Positions 15,661 to 24,431 of a stretch of DNA of 64,000 nucleotides are shown here, piece after piece (position 1 is the first letter of the stretch; every line of letters begins with the position of its first letter). This DNA is from CADCVT01 sp036389485 (GTDB lineage: Bacteria; Actinomycetota; Thermoleophilia; Solirubrobacterales; Solirubrobacteraceae): NCBI GenBank assembly GCA_036389485.1, contig DASVPR010000021.1:1-64000 (forward strand). The letters run 5' to 3'. Position numbers and translations under genes: made by a program. A model generated the notes under the pieces. It saw only the letters and a list, made by a program, of their open reading frames with translations, made no database searches and was not told where the DNA came from.

Positions 15661-16638
15661 ATGACCGCTTCGAGGCAGCGACTGGCCTTCTGGGCGGCGG
15701 CCGCCGTGGCCGTGTCCGGACTGGTCTACCTGATGGCGACGGCCTCCACCGGGCCGGCCGATCCGACCGAGGCGACGACGCCTCAGAGCCACGCGACCGT
15801 CGTCGCGAACTCGGCGATCATCGTCTTCCGCGAAGGGCTCGAGGCGGTGCTGATCTTCGCCGCCGTGACGGCGTCGTTCCTCGGCGCGAACAAGCCGCGG
15901 CAACGGCCGGTGCGGCTCGGCGCGGCCGTCGCCTTCGGTGCGAGCGTCCTGACGTGGTTTGTCGTCCAGGCGCTGCTCGACGCCGCGTCGCCGCTGGGGC
16001 CGCGGCTGGAGGCGATCACCGGGTTCCTCGCGATCGTCGTCCTGCTGATCGTCCTGAACTGGTTCGTCCACCGCGTCTACTGGTCGGAGTGGATCGGGCG
16101 CCATCACCGCCGTCGCCGCGAGCTGCTCGCCCGCAGCGGCCTGGCCGCGACCGTGGGCCTCGTCGCGCTCGGGTTCACGAGCGTGTACCGAGAGGGCTTC
16201 GAGAGCGTCCTGTTCCTGCAGAGCCTGGAGCTGAAGGCGGGCTCCGCGAGCGTGCTCGAGGGCGTGGCGCTCGGCCTGGCCGGCACGGCCGTGGTGGGCG
16301 TCCTCACGTTCTGGCTGCACCGCAGGCTGCCGTACCGCCGGATGCTCGTGATGACCGGCGTGCTCGTCGGCGTCGTGCTCGTCGTGATGATCGGCGGCAC
16401 CGCGCTGACGTTCCAGGACCTCGGCTGGCTGCCGCGGCACCCGACGCCGTTCACGCTGCCGGGCTGGATGGGCGCGTGGTTCGAGATGTACTCGTCGTGG
16501 GAGACGCTCGGCGCGCAGCTGTTCGCGGGCACGTGCGTGATCGGGTCCTACTGGGCGGCGCAGTACCTGAAGGTCACCCGGCCGCGCCGCCGCGGGATGG
16601 CGCCCGCCGTGCGCGCGACGGCACCAGAGCCCGCCTGA
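15661..16638 (+). CDS. FTR1-family iron permease
   Basis: Membrane permease for high-affinity iron uptake. It carries the two REXXE motifs that define the family: REGLE at residues 57-61 and REGFE at 177-181, each in a hydrophobic segment. There are about seven transmembrane helices in 325 residues. An N-terminal segment (FWAAAAVAVSGLVYLMATAS) precedes the first motif. ATG 15661 is preferred over an in-frame GTG at 15643, because the latter would place a palindromic operator inside the coding region and has only a 3-base gap to GGAGG. No EfeO or EfeB partner is next to it. It converges on a lipoprotein gene 6 bp away. Confidence 0.92.
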   Translation: MTASRQRLAFWAAAAVAVSGLVYLMATASTGPADPTEATTPQSHATVVANSAIIVFREGLEAVLIFAAVTASFLGANKPRQRPVRLGAAVAFGASVLTWFVVQALLDAASPLGPRLEAITGFLAIVVLLIVLNWFVHRVYWSEWIGRHHRRRRELLARSGLAATVGLVALGFTSVYREGFESVLFLQSLELKAGSASVLEGVALGLAGTAVVGVLTFWLHRRLPYRRMLVMTGVLVGVVLVVMIGGTALTFQDLGWLPRHPTPFTLPGWMGAWFEMYSSWETLGAQLFAGTCVIGSYWAAQYLKVTRPRRRGMAPAVRATAPEPA

Positions 16639-16644
16639 CGCGGC

Positions 16645-17160
16645 CTACTTCTCGGGCGGGCCGCCTTCGCCGGCGCCCGCCGGCGGGCCGCCGGGCTCCT
16701 CGTCGGGCTTCTCGCCGTGCGCCCGCTTGAACGCGTTCAGCTCGCGCAGCGCCTTCTCGTAGAACGCGCGCGCCTGCGGCGTCTCCTTGTACTTGAGCGA
16801 GTTGCGGGCGAGCGAGACCGCGGCCTGGGGCGAGTCGTTGCGGCGGTGGGCGTTGCGCAGCTGCCTGCGCGCGATCTCGAGCGTCTTCGCCGCGGCGCGC
16901 TCCTTGTACTCGACGAGCCGCTCCTGCACGCGCGGGCAGTCGGCGGCGCGCTTCATGACCGCGAACGCGCCGTCGAAGTCGTCGTGCGACATGCGCTGCT
17001 TCGCGTCGGCCAGGAGCTGGTCGGTCTCGGGCGGGCAGGCCTGCGCGGCCGGCGTCTCGGCGCGGTCGGGCGCGCTGCCGCCGCCGTCGTCGTCCCCGCC
17101 GCACGCGGAGGGACCGAGCGCCGCGAGGAGCGCGACGAGGCTGGCGGTCCTCCGGAGCAC
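16645..17160 (-). CDS. Predicted lipoprotein with helical repeats
   Basis: A 171-residue protein with a lipobox: the hydrophobic run SLVALLAALGPSAC puts the lipidated Cys at about residue 20, followed by an Asp/Gly linker. The mature part is mainly alpha-helical (LLADAKQRMSHDDFDGAFAV, KTLEIARRQLRNAHRRNDSP, SLKYKETPQARAFYEKALRE), suggestive of TPR-like helices, with two further cysteines (ACPPE, DCPRV) and a Pro/Gly-rich tail. The function is not recognised. It is divergent from the DUF35 gene with a 35-bp gap. Confidence 0.7.
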   Translation of the reverse strand: MLRRTASLVALLAALGPSACGGDDDGGGSAPDRAETPAAQACPPETDQLLADAKQRMSHDDFDGAFAVMKRAADCPRVQERLVEYKERAAAKTLEIARRQLRNAHRRNDSPQAAVSLARNSLKYKETPQARAFYEKALRELNAFKRAHGEKPDEEPGGPPAGAGEGGPPEK

Positions 17161-17185
17161 GCGCCGACCCTACAGACGCGCAAGG

Positions 17186-17197
17186 ATTGCGCGCAAT
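17186..17197. promoter_or_regulatory. 12-bp palindrome ATTGCGCGCAAT over the DUF35 start
   Basis: A perfect inverted repeat that includes the first two bases of the ATG at 17196, in the 35-bp gap between divergent genes. It could be an operator; chance is possible in GC-rich DNA. Confidence 0.25.
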
Positions 17198-17483
17198 GGA
17201 CGCCCCGCCGCCCCTGCACTTCCAGCGCTGCGGCGGGTGCGGCGCGCTGCTCGGGTACCCGCGCGTGCTCTGCCCGGCCTGCGGCTCGCGCGCGCTGGAG
17301 TGGGAGGAGAGCCGCGGCGGCGGCACCGTCTACTCCGCGACGACCGTCCACAGCCGCGAGGGGCGGCACGGGGTGTGCCTCGTGGACCTCGACGAGGGCG
17401 TGCGCGTGATGGCGGCCGGCGCGCCGGCGATCGGCGCGCGCGTGCACTTGCGGGTCGAGGAAGGGCGGCTGTGCGCGGAGTAG
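17196..17483 (+). CDS. DUF35 OB-fold/zinc-ribbon protein
   Basis: A 95-residue partner protein of thiolase-like enzymes. The zinc ribbon RCGGCG...LCPACG (CxxC-x10-CxxC at about residues 11-27) is followed by a small OB fold (GGGTVYSATTVHSREGRHGVCLVDLDEGVRVMA). In steroid side-chain degradation, such proteins (ChsH2 C-domain) bind and activate the aldolase Ltp2, which belongs to the family of the next gene. ATG 17196 has AAGGA at a spacing of 9; a TTG three codons upstream is less likely. The 3' end overlaps the thiolase-like gene by 13 bases. Confidence 0.85.
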   Translation: MDAPPPLHFQRCGGCGALLGYPRVLCPACGSRALEWEESRGGGTVYSATTVHSREGRHGVCLVDLDEGVRVMAAGAPAIGARVHLRVEEGRLCAE

Positions 17484-18595
17484 CGGCGATCGCCGGGATC
17501 GGCGAGTCGGACTCCTGGGACGTCGCGGGCACCGGCCTCACCGCGCTCGACCTGATCGGGCAGGCGGCCGTCGCCGCGCTCGACGACGCGGGCCTGACCG
17601 CCGGCGACGTCGACGGCCTGTTCACGGCGTCGGCGTACTACGGGATGCCCGGGCTCAACGTCGGCGAGTACCTCGGCATCCGCCCGCGCTACAGCGACTC
17701 CACGAACCTCGGCGGGGCGTCGTTCGTCAGCCACGTCCAGCACGCGGCCGCGGCGATCGGCGCCGGCCTGTGCGACGTCGCGCTCGTCGCCTACGGCTCG
17801 ACCCAGCGCGCCGACGGCGGCCGGCTGAAGAGCGTCGCGGAGTCGTTCGACGTCGAGGCGCCGTACCGGCCGCGCTACCCGATCAGCCAGTTCGCGCTCG
17901 CCGCGGCGCGCCACATGCACGAGTTCGGGACGACCCGCGAGCAGCTCGCGGAGGTCGCCGTCGCGGCGCGGGAGTGGGCGCGCCCGAACGAGCGCGCGTT
18001 CGCGCGCGAGCCGCTCACGGTCGAGGACGTCCTGTCGTCGCGGATGATCTCCGAGCCGCTCACGTCCCGCGACGCGTGCCTCGTCACCGACGGCGGCGGC
18101 GCTCTGATCGTGACGAGCGCGGAGCGCGCGGCAGCGCTGCGCCGGCCGCCGGCGCTCGTGCTCGGCGGCGGCGAGGCGCACTGGCACCGCAACATCTCGC
18201 AGATGCCCGACCTCGTCCGCACCGCCGCGGCGGAGTCGGGCGCGCGCGCCTACGAGCGGGCCGGCGTCACGCCCGAGGAGGTCGACGCCGTGGAGGTCTA
18301 CGACGCGTTCACGATCTGCACGATCCTCTTCCTCGAGGACCTCGGGTTCTGCGCGAAGGGCGAGGGCGGCGCGTTCGTGAGCGGCGGGCGCATCGCGCCG
18401 GGCGGCGAGCTGCCGGTCAACACGAACGGCGGCGGCCTGAGCTACTGCCACCCGGGCATGTACGGGATCTTCCTGCTCGCCGAGGCCGTGCGCCGGATCC
18501 GCGGCGGCGACGACGTCGTCCTCGCGCACGGCAACGGCGCCGTGCTCTCCGCGCAGTCGACGGTGATCCTCGGCAGCGCCGCGACCGCGCCCTAG
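17471..18595 (+). CDS. Thiolase-like protein (SCPx/Ltp2-type, probable aldolase or acyl-CoA ligase partner)
   Basis: A 374-residue thiolase-fold protein. The nucleophilic Cys of true thiolases is missing: the corresponding loop reads NLGGASFVSHVQHA. Conserved later elements are VEVYDAFTICTILFLEDLG and TNGGGLSYCHPGMYGI. This combination, together with the overlapping DUF35 gene, matches Ltp2-like proteins that cleave C-C bonds of CoA-thioester side chains rather than performing thiolysis. The exact substrate is unknown, and no other sterol genes are near. The GTG start at 17471 lies inside the DUF35 frame, with a GGAAGGG Shine-Dalgarno. Confidence 0.85.
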   Translation: MRGVAAIAGIGESDSWDVAGTGLTALDLIGQAAVAALDDAGLTAGDVDGLFTASAYYGMPGLNVGEYLGIRPRYSDSTNLGGASFVSHVQHAAAAIGAGLCDVALVAYGSTQRADGGRLKSVAESFDVEAPYRPRYPISQFALAAARHMHEFGTTREQLAEVAVAAREWARPNERAFAREPLTVEDVLSSRMISEPLTSRDACLVTDGGGALIVTSAERAAALRRPPALVLGGGEAHWHRNISQMPDLVRTAAAESGARAYERAGVTPEEVDAVEVYDAFTICTILFLEDLGFCAKGEGGAFVSGGRIAPGGELPVNTNGGGLSYCHPGMYGIFLLAEAVRRIRGGDDVVLAHGNGAVLSAQSTVILGSAATAP

Positions 18596-18604
18596 ACTCC
18601 GGGC

Positions 18605-19018
18605 ATGGGCGGCGGGGAGCTCTTCGCGCTGGTGATGGCGGGCATCTTCGTGCTCATGATCGTGTTCGTGATCCTGCTCGGGATCTTCTATCCGGGCAGC
18701 GGCGCCGAGCAGCTCGACTGGAAGCCGACGCGCACGCCGGAGGAGGAGGCCTACAACGAGGTCGACGACGTCCAGCAGATGCTCGACGCGACCAACGAGC
18801 GGCGCCGGCGGCGCGGGCTCCCGGACCTGACCGAAGAGGGCATCACGCAGCGCGTCCACCACGACAAGCGCGAGCTCGCGAAGATGCGCGAGGAGCACTC
18901 GCTCGACCTCGAGCTGCAGCAGGTGCTCGACGCGCGCAACGAGCGCCGGCGCAAGCGCGGGCTGCCGGAGATGACGATGGACGAGCTGCGCGAGTCGCTC
19001 GGCGTGCAGCGCGAGTAG
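18605..19018 (+). CDS. Small membrane protein with a duplicated basic motif
   Basis: Not recognised. An N-terminal transmembrane helix (residues about 5-29, LFALVMAGIFVLMIVFVILL) is followed by a charged cytosolic tail. The tail contains two copies of the motif VQQMLDATNERRRRRGLPDL / LQQVLDARNERRRKRGLPEM, about 46 residues apart, each predicted helical then basic. This suggests nucleic-acid, lipid-headgroup or protein binding. The stop overlaps the GTG of the next gene by one base, so the two are co-translated. Confidence 0.7.
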   Translation: MGGGELFALVMAGIFVLMIVFVILLGIFYPGSGAEQLDWKPTRTPEEEAYNEVDDVQQMLDATNERRRRRGLPDLTEEGITQRVHHDKRELAKMREEHSLDLELQQVLDARNERRRKRGLPEMTMDELRESLGVQRE

Positions 19019-19449
19019 TGGCGCGTCTGCTGATGGTCGGCGGCGGCAGCTGCCGCGCGCTGGCGCTCACCCGCTCGCTCGTCGCCGACGGGCACGCGGT
19101 GCGGTCGGTCACCCGCGGCGGCCACCGCGCCGCGATCGAGGAGGCGGGCGGCGAGGCGTGGGTCGGCGACCCCGACCGGATCGGGTCGCTGCGCTACGCG
19201 CTCGAGGGCGTGACCGTCCTCCTCTGGCTGCTCGGCGGCGTCGACCGGCCGGAGCTGCACGGCTCGCGGCTGGAGATGATGCTCTCCAAGACGATCGACA
19301 CGACCGCGCGCGGGGTGGTCTACGAGGCCGGCCCCGCCGAGGGCGTGGCGACGGTGGAGAGGGTGGCCGGCTACAACGAGATCCCCTATCGCGTGGTGCC
19401 GTTCGGCGGCGACCTCCGCGCGGCCGTGGACTCGCTGCTCGCGCGCTAG
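19018..19449 (+). CDS. Rossmann-fold NAD(P)-binding protein (short NmrA/epimerase-like)
   Basis: A 143-residue protein starting ARLLMVGGGSCRALALTRSL, a dinucleotide-binding motif at residues 4-11, followed by the GHAVRSVTRGG strand typical of NmrA-like or extended-SDR cofactor binding. It then shows GDPDRIGSLRYALEGVTVLL. It is only the cofactor half of an SDR-like fold and carries no YxxxK motif, so a binding or regulatory role is as likely as catalysis. The GTG start shares one base with the preceding TAG. Confidence 0.7.
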   Translation: MARLLMVGGGSCRALALTRSLVADGHAVRSVTRGGHRAAIEEAGGEAWVGDPDRIGSLRYALEGVTVLLWLLGGVDRPELHGSRLEMMLSKTIDTTARGVVYEAGPAEGVATVERVAGYNEIPYRVVPFGGDLRAAVDSLLAR

Positions 19450-19454
19450 CATCG

Positions 19455-19488
19455 GGCGAAACCCCTCAAACCCGACAGGAGTTTCGCC
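19455..19488 (+). promoter_or_regulatory. Hairpin in the rhodanese 5' leader enclosing its ribosome-binding site
   Basis: GGCGAAAC (19455-19462) pairs perfectly with GTTTCGCC (19481-19488), ending one base before the ATG at 19490. The 18-nt loop carries the Shine-Dalgarno AGGAG at its 3' edge. Such a fold could gate translation initiation; regulatory use is inferred. Confidence 0.45.
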
Positions 19489-19489
19489 G

Positions 19490-20341
19490 ATGGCCGACTA
19501 CGCGAAGGACGTCCTCGTCAGCACCGACTGGGTCGCCGAGCACCTCGACGACGACTCGATCCGGATCGTCGAGGTCGACGAGAACCCCGCGCTGTACGCG
19601 GAGGCTCACATTCCCGGCGCGATCGGCTTCGACTGGAAGAACGACCTGCAGGACCAGGTCAAGCGCGACTTCCTCGGCCCGGAGGAGTTCGGCCGCCTCT
19701 TCGGCGAGCGCGGCATCTCCAACGACCACACGATCGTCCTCTACGGCGACCGCAACAACTGGTTCGCCGCCTACACCTACTGGTACCTGAAGTACTACGG
19801 GCACGACAAGGTGCTCCTGATGAACGGCCCGCGCGAGAAGTGGATCTCGGAGGGCAGGCCGACGTCCACCGACGTCCCGTCCTACGAGGCGACGACGTTC
19901 GACGCGCAGCCCGGCGACGAGGCGATCCGCGCCAAGCGCGACGAGGTCCTCTCCGTCGTGACCGGCGACAACGGCGGCAAGAAGCTCGTCGACGTCCGGT
20001 CCCCGCAGGAGTACAGCGGCGAGCTGATCGCGATGGCCGGCTACGAGCAGGAGGGCGCGCAGCGCGGCGGGCACATCCCGGGCGCGGCGTCGATCCCGTG
20101 GGCGCAGGCGGTGCGCGAGGACGGCACGTTCAAGTCCAAGGACGAGCTCGAGGAGCTGTACGGCGGCAAGGGCGTCCTCTCGGGCGACCCGATCATCGCG
20201 TACTGCCGGATCGGCGAGCGCAGCGCGCACACGTGGTTCGTGCTCCACGAGCTGCTCGGCCGCGACGACGTCAAGAACTACGACGGCTCGTGGACCGAGT
20301 GGGGGAACCTCGTCAACGTCCCGATCGAGAAGGGCGCCTAG
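19490..20341 (+). CDS. sseA: Thiosulfate/mercaptopyruvate sulfurtransferase (two-domain rhodanese)
   Basis: Transfers sulfane sulfur from thiosulfate or 3-mercaptopyruvate to acceptors such as cyanide or thiols. It has two rhodanese domains. The N-terminal one (residues about 8-130, VEVDENPALYAEAHIPGAIGFDW) is non-catalytic, and the C-terminal one (about 165-275) carries the active-site Cys239 in YCRIGERSAHTWF. CRIGER fits thiosulfate-type loops (CRxGxR). The 283-residue length is standard. It starts at ATG 19490 next to a hairpin. Its stop overlaps the convergent NUDIX gene by four bases. Confidence 0.93.
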   Translation: MADYAKDVLVSTDWVAEHLDDDSIRIVEVDENPALYAEAHIPGAIGFDWKNDLQDQVKRDFLGPEEFGRLFGERGISNDHTIVLYGDRNNWFAAYTYWYLKYYGHDKVLLMNGPREKWISEGRPTSTDVPSYEATTFDAQPGDEAIRAKRDEVLSVVTGDNGGKKLVDVRSPQEYSGELIAMAGYEQEGAQRGGHIPGAASIPWAQAVREDGTFKSKDELEELYGGKGVLSGDPIIAYCRIGERSAHTWFVLHELLGRDDVKNYDGSWTEWGNLVNVPIEKGA

Positions 20342-20934
20342 CGCGGCTGCACGCGGTCGAGCAGGTCGCCCAGGATGCGGGCGGTCGCTCCCCAGATGAG
20401 GTGGTCGCCGACGACGTAGACGTCGGTGCGGAAGGGCATGCCGCGGCGGATCATCCGCTCCCGGCCGTAGCCGGCCCGCAGGTCGCGGAGGGACAGCTCG
20501 AGGACCTCCGCGACCTCGCGCGGCGAGAGCGTCCACTCCATGCCGGGCTCGATGAGGCCGACGAACGGATACACCGCGTAGTTGGTGGCGATCGTCGGCG
20601 TGGGCTGGAGGGCGCCGACGACGTCCACCGCTTGGGGTGGCAGCCCGATCTCCTCGTGCGCCTCTCGCAGCGCGGTCGCGATGAGGTCCTCGTCGGTGGG
20701 GTCGCTGCGGCCGCCGGGGAACGAGATCTCGCCGGCGTGCCGTCGGAGATCGTCACGGCGTCTCGTGAAGACCAGGTGAGGCTCGCCGTCGTCGCCGACG
20801 TAGAGCGGGACGAGGACGGCGGCGTCGGTCCGGCCGTGGACATCGAGCTGCGCGGCCTCCTGCGGATCGAGCAGGACGCCGTGGAGCTCGCGCGCCAGAG
20901 CCTCAGCTCGTCTGGAGCTCGAGCCGCTCGACAC
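20338..20934 (-). CDS. NUDIX hydrolase, CoA pyrophosphatase type
   Basis: A 198-residue NUDIX protein that probably hydrolyses CoA and CoA derivatives. The NUDIX box is intact: G-x5-E-x7-REAHEEIG at residues about 74-96. It is preceded by the CoA-pyrophosphatase element LRRHAGEISFPGGR. YPFVGLIE and WGATARILGDLL near the end also fit the family. The GTG start at 20934 lies 32 bases inside the OsmC gene, so translation is likely coupled. Confidence 0.92.
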   Translation of the reverse strand: MSSGSSSRRAEALARELHGVLLDPQEAAQLDVHGRTDAAVLVPLYVGDDGEPHLVFTRRRDDLRRHAGEISFPGGRSDPTDEDLIATALREAHEEIGLPPQAVDVVGALQPTPTIATNYAVYPFVGLIEPGMEWTLSPREVAEVLELSLRDLRAGYGRERMIRRGMPFRTDVYVVGDHLIWGATARILGDLLDRVQPR

Positions 20935-21315
20935 GCTCGTTGAACATGACCTCGCCGTCGAGCGTGCGGTGGACCGGGCACTTCGCCGCGATGACCTTCA
21001 GGCGCTCGACCTGCTCCTCCGTCGCGTCCTCCGGGAAGCGCATGACGAGCTCGAACTTCGTGGGGCAGCCGCGCTCGGCCGGCGTGTACTCGACCTCGAC
21101 CTCCACGTAGCCCAGGTCCCAGCCCTTCCGCTGGGCGTACATCTCCATCGTGATCGCCGTGCAGGACGCGAGGCTGGCGGCCAGCATCTCCTGCGGGCTC
21201 GGCGCGGTGTCGTCACCCCCGGCCTCGAGCGGCTCGTCGACCGAGACGTGGTGGGACCGGATGTCGACCATGTGGCGGTACGTCCCGGTCCTGCGCGCGA
21301 CTGCCTTCATGTGAC

Positions 21316-21319
<4 letters not shown>
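20903..21319 (-). CDS. OsmC-family peroxiredoxin-like protein
   Basis: OsmC/Ohr-fold protein of 138 residues. The two conserved cysteines are Cys53 in ASCTAITMEMYA and Cys114 in KCPVHRTL, the pair that reduces organic hydroperoxides in OsmC/Ohr enzymes. SPQEMLAASLASC is the usual helix start. The start makes an ATGA overlap with the DUF1015 stop, and the end overlaps the NUDIX gene, giving a three-gene minus-strand unit. Confidence 0.92.
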
Positions 21320-22560
<1,241 letters not shown>

Positions 22561-22655
22561 GGGCCGCCGATCCTACGAGCCGCGCCGCCGCGGCCCCCGC
22601 CCGCCCCTCCGCAGGCGCGCCTCGTCGCCCCTCCGCGGGCCCCCTTCGCGGGCCG

Positions 22656-23267
22656 CTACCGGCGTGTGCCGAAGTCGGTCGTGTAGGTCGCCGCCGGCTG
22701 CCCGTTCACGGGCCGCGGGGCACCGAGCGCGACGCCGACGCCGATCTCGCGGAAGCCCGCGTGGAGGATGTTCGCCCGGTGGCCGGAGCTGTGCATCCAC
22801 CCGTCGACGATCTCCGCCGGCGTGGAGTACGAGCCCGACCCCCACGCGATGTTCTCGCCGACCATCAGCCCGCCGGCGCTGCGGTAGCCGCGGCGCTTGA
22901 CGCGGTCGAGCACGCTCGCTCCCCCGGGCGAGTCGTGCGCGAAGAACCGCTGCTGGACCATCGCGCGGGAGTGGCCCCGGGCGGCGCGGTCGAGCCGGCC
23001 GTTGCCGCGCAGCCGACCCAGCCCGCGCGAGGTGCGCTCGCGGTTGACGAGGCACAACACGATCTCCTCCAGCCGGTTCGCGCTGACCTCGGTGGGCGAG
23101 CTGTTCGCGGCGGAGCAGGCGTTCGCGTCGGCGGCGCGGGCGACGGGCGCGCTCCGCTGGTTCGAGCCACCGGAGTAGAAGGCGGCGGAAGCGGGAGCGG
23201 CGGGCAGGGCGAGGACGAGCGCGAGCGGCGTGAGGCCGAGCACCCGACGAAGGCGGCGGTTCGTCAT
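22656..23267 (-). CDS. Secreted CAP/SCP-domain protein
   Basis: Exported 203-residue protein. The signal peptide ends at APASA-A near residue 29, then a CAP domain covers about 66-200. CAP motifs are VNRERTSRGLGRL, HSRAMVQQRFFAHDSPGG, MVGENIAWGSG and SSGHRANILHAGFREIGVGV, containing the His/Glu/His set of the CAP cavity. Two early cysteines (ACS, LCLV) could form a disulfide. Bacterial CAP proteins (YkwD type) are of uncertain function. GGAG lies 9 nt before the ATG. Confidence 0.92.
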   Translation of the reverse strand: MTNRRLRRVLGLTPLALVLALPAAPASAAFYSGGSNQRSAPVARAADANACSAANSSPTEVSANRLEEIVLCLVNRERTSRGLGRLRGNGRLDRAARGHSRAMVQQRFFAHDSPGGASVLDRVKRRGYRSAGGLMVGENIAWGSGSYSTPAEIVDGWMHSSGHRANILHAGFREIGVGVALGAPRPVNGQPAATYTTDFGTRR

Positions 23268-23450
23268 GGCGGGGTCTCCGGAAAGGCGTGGCGTGTCCGC
23301 CTCTCCATCGGGCGCCGCGGGTCACCACAGCAACGAGGATGTCGGTCTTGGACGTTCGGACGAGCGGTTTATGCGCCACCGCCCCGACGCCCGTCCGGTC
23401 CGGTTCAAGAACGGCGCGTTCTGGTCGAACGTTGACCGGCGACGATCGAG

Positions 23451-23526
23451 TCGGGGTGGCGGGATTCGAACCCGCGAACCTCTGCCTCCCAAAGGCAGCG
23501 CTCTAACCAGGCTGAGCTACACCCCG
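23451..23526 (-). tRNA. tRNA-Pro (anticodon UGG)
   Basis: The minus strand folds as a complete cloverleaf. The acceptor stem CGGGGTG/CACCCCG closes 23520-23526 with 23452-23458. The anticodon stem CTGCC/GGCAG has loop TTTGGGA, giving UGG, and the T-arm is GCGGGTTCGAATCCCGC. The discriminator A is at 23451, and CCA is not encoded. The 5' half overlaps the end of the HNH remnant on the same strand. Confidence 0.95.
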
Positions 23527-23895
23527 CCGCGTGAACGTCCGTACAGCGTGACAGTTCGCGCAGACCAGCTGGCACTTCGCGATCTCGTCGAGGAGCGTCT
23601 CACGGCTCGCCTTGCGGAGCAGCATGCAGACGGCGTCCCGCTTCTCATGACCGGGCAGATGGTCGAACTCCATCGCCGCGTGGTGGTAGTGCCGCCCGCA
23701 GTCCGCGCGAGGCTGGCTCTCCTTCAGCGCGCGATACCGACGCGAGGTTTGCCTCGTACTTCGCGCGCTTTTTGTGCGCGGCGACGGTCCCTCACGCGCC
23801 GGTGGTACGCCGCGTCGTACTGCTTGCGACACCCACGGCACCACGACTGCCGGCCGTCACCCCGCGACCAGCGAGCGCGCCGAGCCGTGCCTGCC
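23503..23895 (-). pseudogene. HNH endonuclease remnant with frameshifts, running into tRNA-Pro
   Basis: The C-terminal part is an open frame with the zinc/HNH pattern CGRHYHHAAMEFDHLPGHEK and EIAKCQLVCANCHAVRTFTR, typical of small phage/actinobacterial HNH proteins. The expected N-terminal zinc motif (RGDGRQSWCRGCRKQYDAAY) lies upstream in a different frame (about 23780-23870), and the stretch between them (KKRAKYEANLAS) is open only in the third frame. At least two frameshifts therefore separate recognisable halves, and an in-frame TGA precedes the N-terminal half. The last codons read into the tRNA-Pro 5' half and stop in its D-arm. It looks like a decayed mobile-element gene. Confidence 0.7.
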
Positions 23896-23954
23896 CGGGA
23901 TCACAACGAGACGCCGCAGCCACTGCGCACATCTGCGACCCTGCGGCCTGGCAC

Positions 23955-24028
23955 GCCCCGGTAGCTCAGCTGGAAAGAGCGGCGGCCTTCTAAGCCGCGG
24001 GTCGCAGGTTCGAGTCCTGCCCGGGGCG
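23955..24028 (+). tRNA. tRNA-Arg (anticodon UCU)
   Basis: Cloverleaf on the plus strand. The acceptor stem GCCCCGG/CCGGGGC (23955-23961 with 24021-24027) has discriminator G 24028. The D-arm is GCTCAGCTGGAAAGAGC. The anticodon stem GCGGC/GCCGC has loop CTTCTAA, giving UCU, which reads AGA/AGG. The T-arm is GCAGGTTCGAGTCCTGC. CCA is not encoded. Confidence 0.96.
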
Positions 24029-24431
24029 CTCGGAATCCCGCTCTCTGCCGGGAGACTCCGATCTCCGCGCCAGCGGCCGACGGCCCACCGTGCGCCGGGC
24101 GCCGCGGCCCGGCGCGGCGGCGTGAGCGCAGCTTCGCGGGGTGCTGTCGGGACGCCGCGGCTGCCGCTTGCGTGCGCACGATCATGGGCTCGAGCCGCCT
24201 CAGTCCGGCGCGCCCAACCACCCCTCAGCCGCACTGCACGCGACACAGATCGCTGCGCGCTTAGAGGTGCTGCCTGAGAGCGGTCGTCGGGATCGACTGG
24301 TTCTGTCTGATCGCGCCCCGTCGGCCGATCGTGTAACGATCTATCACCATTGAAGTCTTGGCAGCGGCTGCCGACAAGGGGGAGGAGAGCGGCGCCGGGG
24401 GCGCCACCCCGAAAAAGGAAGTGATGCCTCG
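24029..24431. other. Non-coding stretch before the hook-family gene
   Basis: About 400 bp with no convincing gene. It contains the inverted repeat GATCG-TGTAA-CGATC (24327-24341), a G/C hairpin GGCGCC-GGG-GGCGCC (24391-24405), and the Shine-Dalgarno AAGGAAG (24415-24421) of the following gene. The GCCGATCG at 24324 partly resembles a sigma-28 -10 but lacks a matching -35. The promoter of the hook-family gene should lie here. Confidence 0.5.

Noticed and set aside
23230..23964. Plus-strand frame with GGGIRTREPLPPKGSALTRLSYTPPR
   Set aside because: Antisense translation of tRNA-Pro (23451-23526), not a protein.
23857..24246. Minus-strand 129-codon frame containing GRTRTCDPRLRRPPLFPAELPG
   Set aside because: This peptide is the well-known false translation antisense to a tRNA gene (tRNA-Arg at 23955-24028).
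24305..24331. Sigma-28-like promoter before the hook-family gene
   Set aside because: GCCGATCG matches six of eight -10 bases, but the position expected for TAAA reads GTCT.
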